Source: Planctomycetota bacterium (GTDB lineage: Bacteria > Planctomycetota > UBA1135). From it: 7,736 nt of DNA. Of the stretch, positions 5,984-7,736 are shown piece by piece. The position numbers were made by a program, and so were the translations under genes. Each line of letters begins with the position of its first letter. Position 1 is the stretch's first letter. Where the stretch lies: assembly GCA_027021325.1 (NCBI GenBank), contig JALUUN010000503.1:1-7736 (forward strand). Reading direction: 5' to 3'. The notes below the pieces were generated by a model. The model was not told the origin of the DNA. It saw only the letters and a list, made by a program, of their open reading frames with translations, and made no database searches.

Positions 5984-7585
5984 TCAGGTGCCTCGCGCCA
6001 TGCGTTCCCGGTCGAGCTGCAACCGCACCGCGCGCAGGAGCTCCACCGTGCGGAAGGGCTTCTGCAGAAAGCCCGCAGCGCCGGCCTCCCGAAGGCCATG
6101 GAGTACGGCCGCCTGTTCGGTGTAGCCGCTCATGAGGAGGACGGGGACTTCCGGCAGGAGCCTTCGGATCTCCTGCAGCAGCTGATGGCCGCCGAGGCGC
6201 GGCATGACGATGTCCGTCAGGACGAGGTCGGGCGGGCGCTCCAGGCGGCCCAGTTGCTCGAGGGCATCGTCGCCGTGGGTTGCGAGGAGGGTGGTGTAGC
6301 CTCGCGCCTCGAGGGTCGTCTTCAGGTAGCGCCGGATCAGGATGTCGTCCTCCACGACCAGGAGCGTCTCCGATCCGTCGAGTCCGGAGGATTCCGCTGC
6401 GGACTTCGCACGAGCAGGCGCCGCTTTCCGTCCGGCCAGGGGGAGGAAGACCTTGAAGGTGCTGCCGAAGCCCGGCTCGGAGTAGGCCCAGAGGGCACCG
6501 CCCGCGCCACGCACCTGGTCCAGGGCCCGGCTCAGGCCGAGACCGGTGCCGCCGCGGGTGCCGAAGAAGGGCTCGAAGATCCGCTCCCGGATCGAGGGGG
6601 GGATGCCTTCCCCGGTATCGCTCACCGCGAGGAGAGCGTAGGGCCCGGCGGCAGGCAGCCCGACCGCGTCCGGCTCGTCGCACAGCCACTCCCGGGCCTC
6701 GAGGACGAGTTTGCCGCCCTCGGGCATGGCCTCCCGAGCGTTCCAGACCAGTTCCAGGAGAACCTCCCGGAGGACGGCGCGGGGCGCCGCCAGGGGAAGA
6801 GGCTCCTCCGCCGGCAGGACCACGACTTCGACGGCGGCCCCGCAGAGACTCCGGAGCAGGGGTGTCACCTCTTCCAGGAAGGCCCCGAGCTCCAGACGAT
6901 TCTCCTGCTCCCCGGACAGGCCTCCGAACTCGAGGAGCAGGCGGGTAAGGGTCGCGACGCGGCTCGCGGCGAGCTGGATCTCCTCGAGGTCCTGACGCAC
7001 CGGGCCATCCCGGTTCTCTTCCCGGCCGGCGGCGAGGCCGGCGTAGCCGAGGATGGCCGTGAGTTGATTCCGGATGTCGTGGGCCAGGCGCAGGGCCACG
7101 CGACCGGTGAGTCCGTCCCGGCGCAGGCGCAGGGATGCCTCCTCCTCGCGCCGCAGCCGGGCCTCGAGATCCATCAGCTCGGTCCGGTCCGCGGCCACCA
7201 GGAGGAAGCCGGAGGTCTCCGCCAGAAGCCAGCCCTGGAGGGTCCGGCCTTCGAGCTGGAGCTCGACCGATACGGCTCCTTCGGCTTGCGCCTGGGTCAG
7301 GGCGCCTTCGGCCCGCTCGCCGAGCAGGGCCGCGAGGGGCTGCCCCGGGAACTCCTCGCCGGTCAGCCCGAGCTCGGCGAGAGCGCTGCCTGCGAGTTCC
7401 CGGATCCTCCCGGAGCTGTCCCCCCGGAGGAGGAGGGCGGGAAGGGTCTCCAGGAGGACCTGGGCCTCCTGCGCGCGCTGCCGGGCGACGCTCTCGGTGG
7501 TGCGGCGTCGGCGGCGCTCCCGGTGGTAGAGGAAGGCCAGGAGCGCGGCGCCCGACAGAGCGAGAAAGAGCGCGGCCTCGCTCAC
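5984..7585 (-). CDS. Hybrid sensor histidine kinase (membrane anchor, PAS-like, HisKA, HATPase_c, C-terminal receiver)
   Basis: This signalling kinase would autophosphorylate on His and pass phosphate to its own receiver or a partner. Its 533 residues contain one N-terminal membrane segment (about 4-20) followed by a positive stretch HRERRRRR, so the rest is cytoplasmic. A PAS-like region covers about 40-138 and a short coiled segment about 136-155. The HisKA H-box is RLAHDIRNQLTAILGYA (His169). HATPase_c has the N-box ELVWNAREAMP (Asn282), G1 VSDTGEGIP (Asp323), and EPFFGTRGGTGLGLS (346-351), with a short ATP lid. The receiver (about 405-530) has D413/D414, phospho-acceptor D458 (VLTDIVMP), S486 and K509, all intact. 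No DNA-binding output domain is present. The start is GTG, 4 bases overlapping the stop of the upstream kinase. The signal is unknown; lack of an extracytoplasmic loop suggests an internal cue. Confidence 0.93.
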   Translation of the reverse strand: MSEAALFLALSGAALLAFLYHRERRRRRTTESVARQRAQEAQVLLETLPALLLRGDSSGRIRELAGSALAELGLTGEEFPGQPLAALLGERAEGALTQAQAEGAVSVELQLEGRTLQGWLLAETSGFLLVAADRTELMDLEARLRREEEASLRLRRDGLTGRVALRLAHDIRNQLTAILGYAGLAAGREENRDGPVRQDLEEIQLAASRVATLTRLLLEFGGLSGEQENRLELGAFLEEVTPLLRSLCGAAVEVVVLPAEEPLPLAAPRAVLREVLLELVWNAREAMPEGGKLVLEAREWLCDEPDAVGLPAAGPYALLAVSDTGEGIPPSIRERIFEPFFGTRGGTGLGLSRALDQVRGAGGALWAYSEPGFGSTFKVFLPLAGRKAAPARAKSAAESSGLDGSETLLVVEDDILIRRYLKTTLEARGYTTLLATHGDDALEQLGRLERPPDLVLTDIVMPRLGGHQLLQEIRRLLPEVPVLLMSGYTEQAAVLHGLREAGAAGFLQKPFRTVELLRAVRLQLDRERMARGT

Positions 7586-7734
7586 CGCCGGGTCTCCCGG
7601 CAGGCCGGCCCGGGCCGGTGGCGGGGGAGGAAGATCTCGAAGCGTGCCCCGTGGCCGGGGCGGGAGTCCACGCGGATTCCGCCGCCGTGGGCGCGCAGGA
7701 TGCCGTGGACCGAGGCGAGGCCAAGACCCCGGCC
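7582..7734 (-). CDS. Histidine kinase, C-terminal end of the ATPase domain (5' end outside window)
   Basis: Reading the minus strand from the window edge gives 50 residues in one frame: GRGLGLASVHGILRAHGGGI, then RVDSRPGHGARFEIFLPRHR and a short Pro/Arg tail before TGA. This is the G2 box and last strands of a HATPase_c domain, as in sensor kinases (G-x-G-L-G-L, then HGG-x-I-x-V-x-S-x-P-G-x-G-x-x-F). It ends 12-15 residues after the fold, so this kinase has no fused C-terminal receiver. Its TGA overlaps the GTG of the hybrid kinase in the sequence GTGA, so the two are very likely co-translated. The sensing and H-box regions are outside the window. An overlapping alternative frame in the same bases gives a Pro/Arg/Ser-rich product and is a shadow. 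Confidence 0.85.
   Translation of the reverse strand, partial: GRGLGLASVHGILRAHGGGIRVDSRPGHGARFEIFLPRHRPGPACRETRR
7593..7598 (-). promoter_or_regulatory. Likely ribosome binding site of the hybrid kinase, inside the upstream kinase gene
   Basis: On the minus strand GGGAGA lies 7 bases before the GTG at 7585. It supports this start, which also places the membrane segment at the N-terminus. Confidence 0.45.
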
Positions 7735-7736
7735 GG

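Noticed and set aside
7575..7600. A frameshift splitting one kinase gene into the two minus-strand reading frames
   Set aside because: The first frame ends right after a complete ATPase domain, and the second begins with its own membrane segment, PAS-like region and H-box, so they are two genes.
5886..7724. A 612-codon minus-strand frame overlapping the kinases
   Set aside because: It is a shadow frame: Pro/Arg/Gly-rich with no domain, while the adjacent frames encode textbook kinase motifs.

Overview
The window is a GC-rich (about 70% by eye), gene-dense bacterial segment with five genes on the plus strand and two on the minus strand. Genes are spaced by 1-44 bases or overlap. The only larger gap is the 137-base space between the two convergent groups. 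Codon use is strongly G/C at third positions throughout, with no obvious compositional break. The protein types (a branched-chain-type 2-oxoacid dehydrogenase, a DUF3604-like PHP protein, a two-domain GT2 glycosyltransferase, tandem sensor kinases) fit a high-GC, metabolically versatile phylum such as Acidobacteriota, Myxococcota or Planctomycetota. This placement is inference; no marker gene is present.

Region 1 (1-2852, plus): a 2-oxoacid dehydrogenase complex in the order E1-beta (3' end only), E2, E1-alpha. Motifs resemble the branched-chain alpha-keto acid dehydrogenase (BCKDH) more than pyruvate dehydrogenase. E1 decarboxylates the 2-oxoacid with thiamine diphosphate, and E2 carries the acyl group on a lipoyl-lysine and passes it to CoA. 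E3 (lipoamide dehydrogenase) is not in the window. The order is unusual, since E1-alpha normally comes first.

Region 2 (2897-5846, plus): two tightly coupled genes, one base apart. The first is a PHP-superfamily protein with an N-terminal beta-rich region and a possible weak export signal. The second is a GT2 glycosyltransferase with a C-terminal Rossmann-like domain, an architecture that recalls eukaryotic B3GNTL1/QTGAL. The first His of the PHP protein's HxH metal motif is Gln, and the glycosyltransferase lacks the usual N-terminal DDGS-type motif.

Region 3 (5984-7736, minus): the 3' end of a histidine kinase overlaps by 4 bases (GTGA) the start of a hybrid sensor kinase (membrane anchor, PAS-like, HisKA, HATPase_c, receiver). 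The short upstream fragment is readable only in one frame of the last 155 bases. The pair looks like a coupled signalling unit that converges on the glycosyltransferase gene.

No RNA gene, CRISPR array, insertion sequence or obvious horizontally acquired island was seen. The most useful leads are the glycosyltransferase architecture, the altered PHP motif, the coupling of those two genes, and the overlapping kinases.
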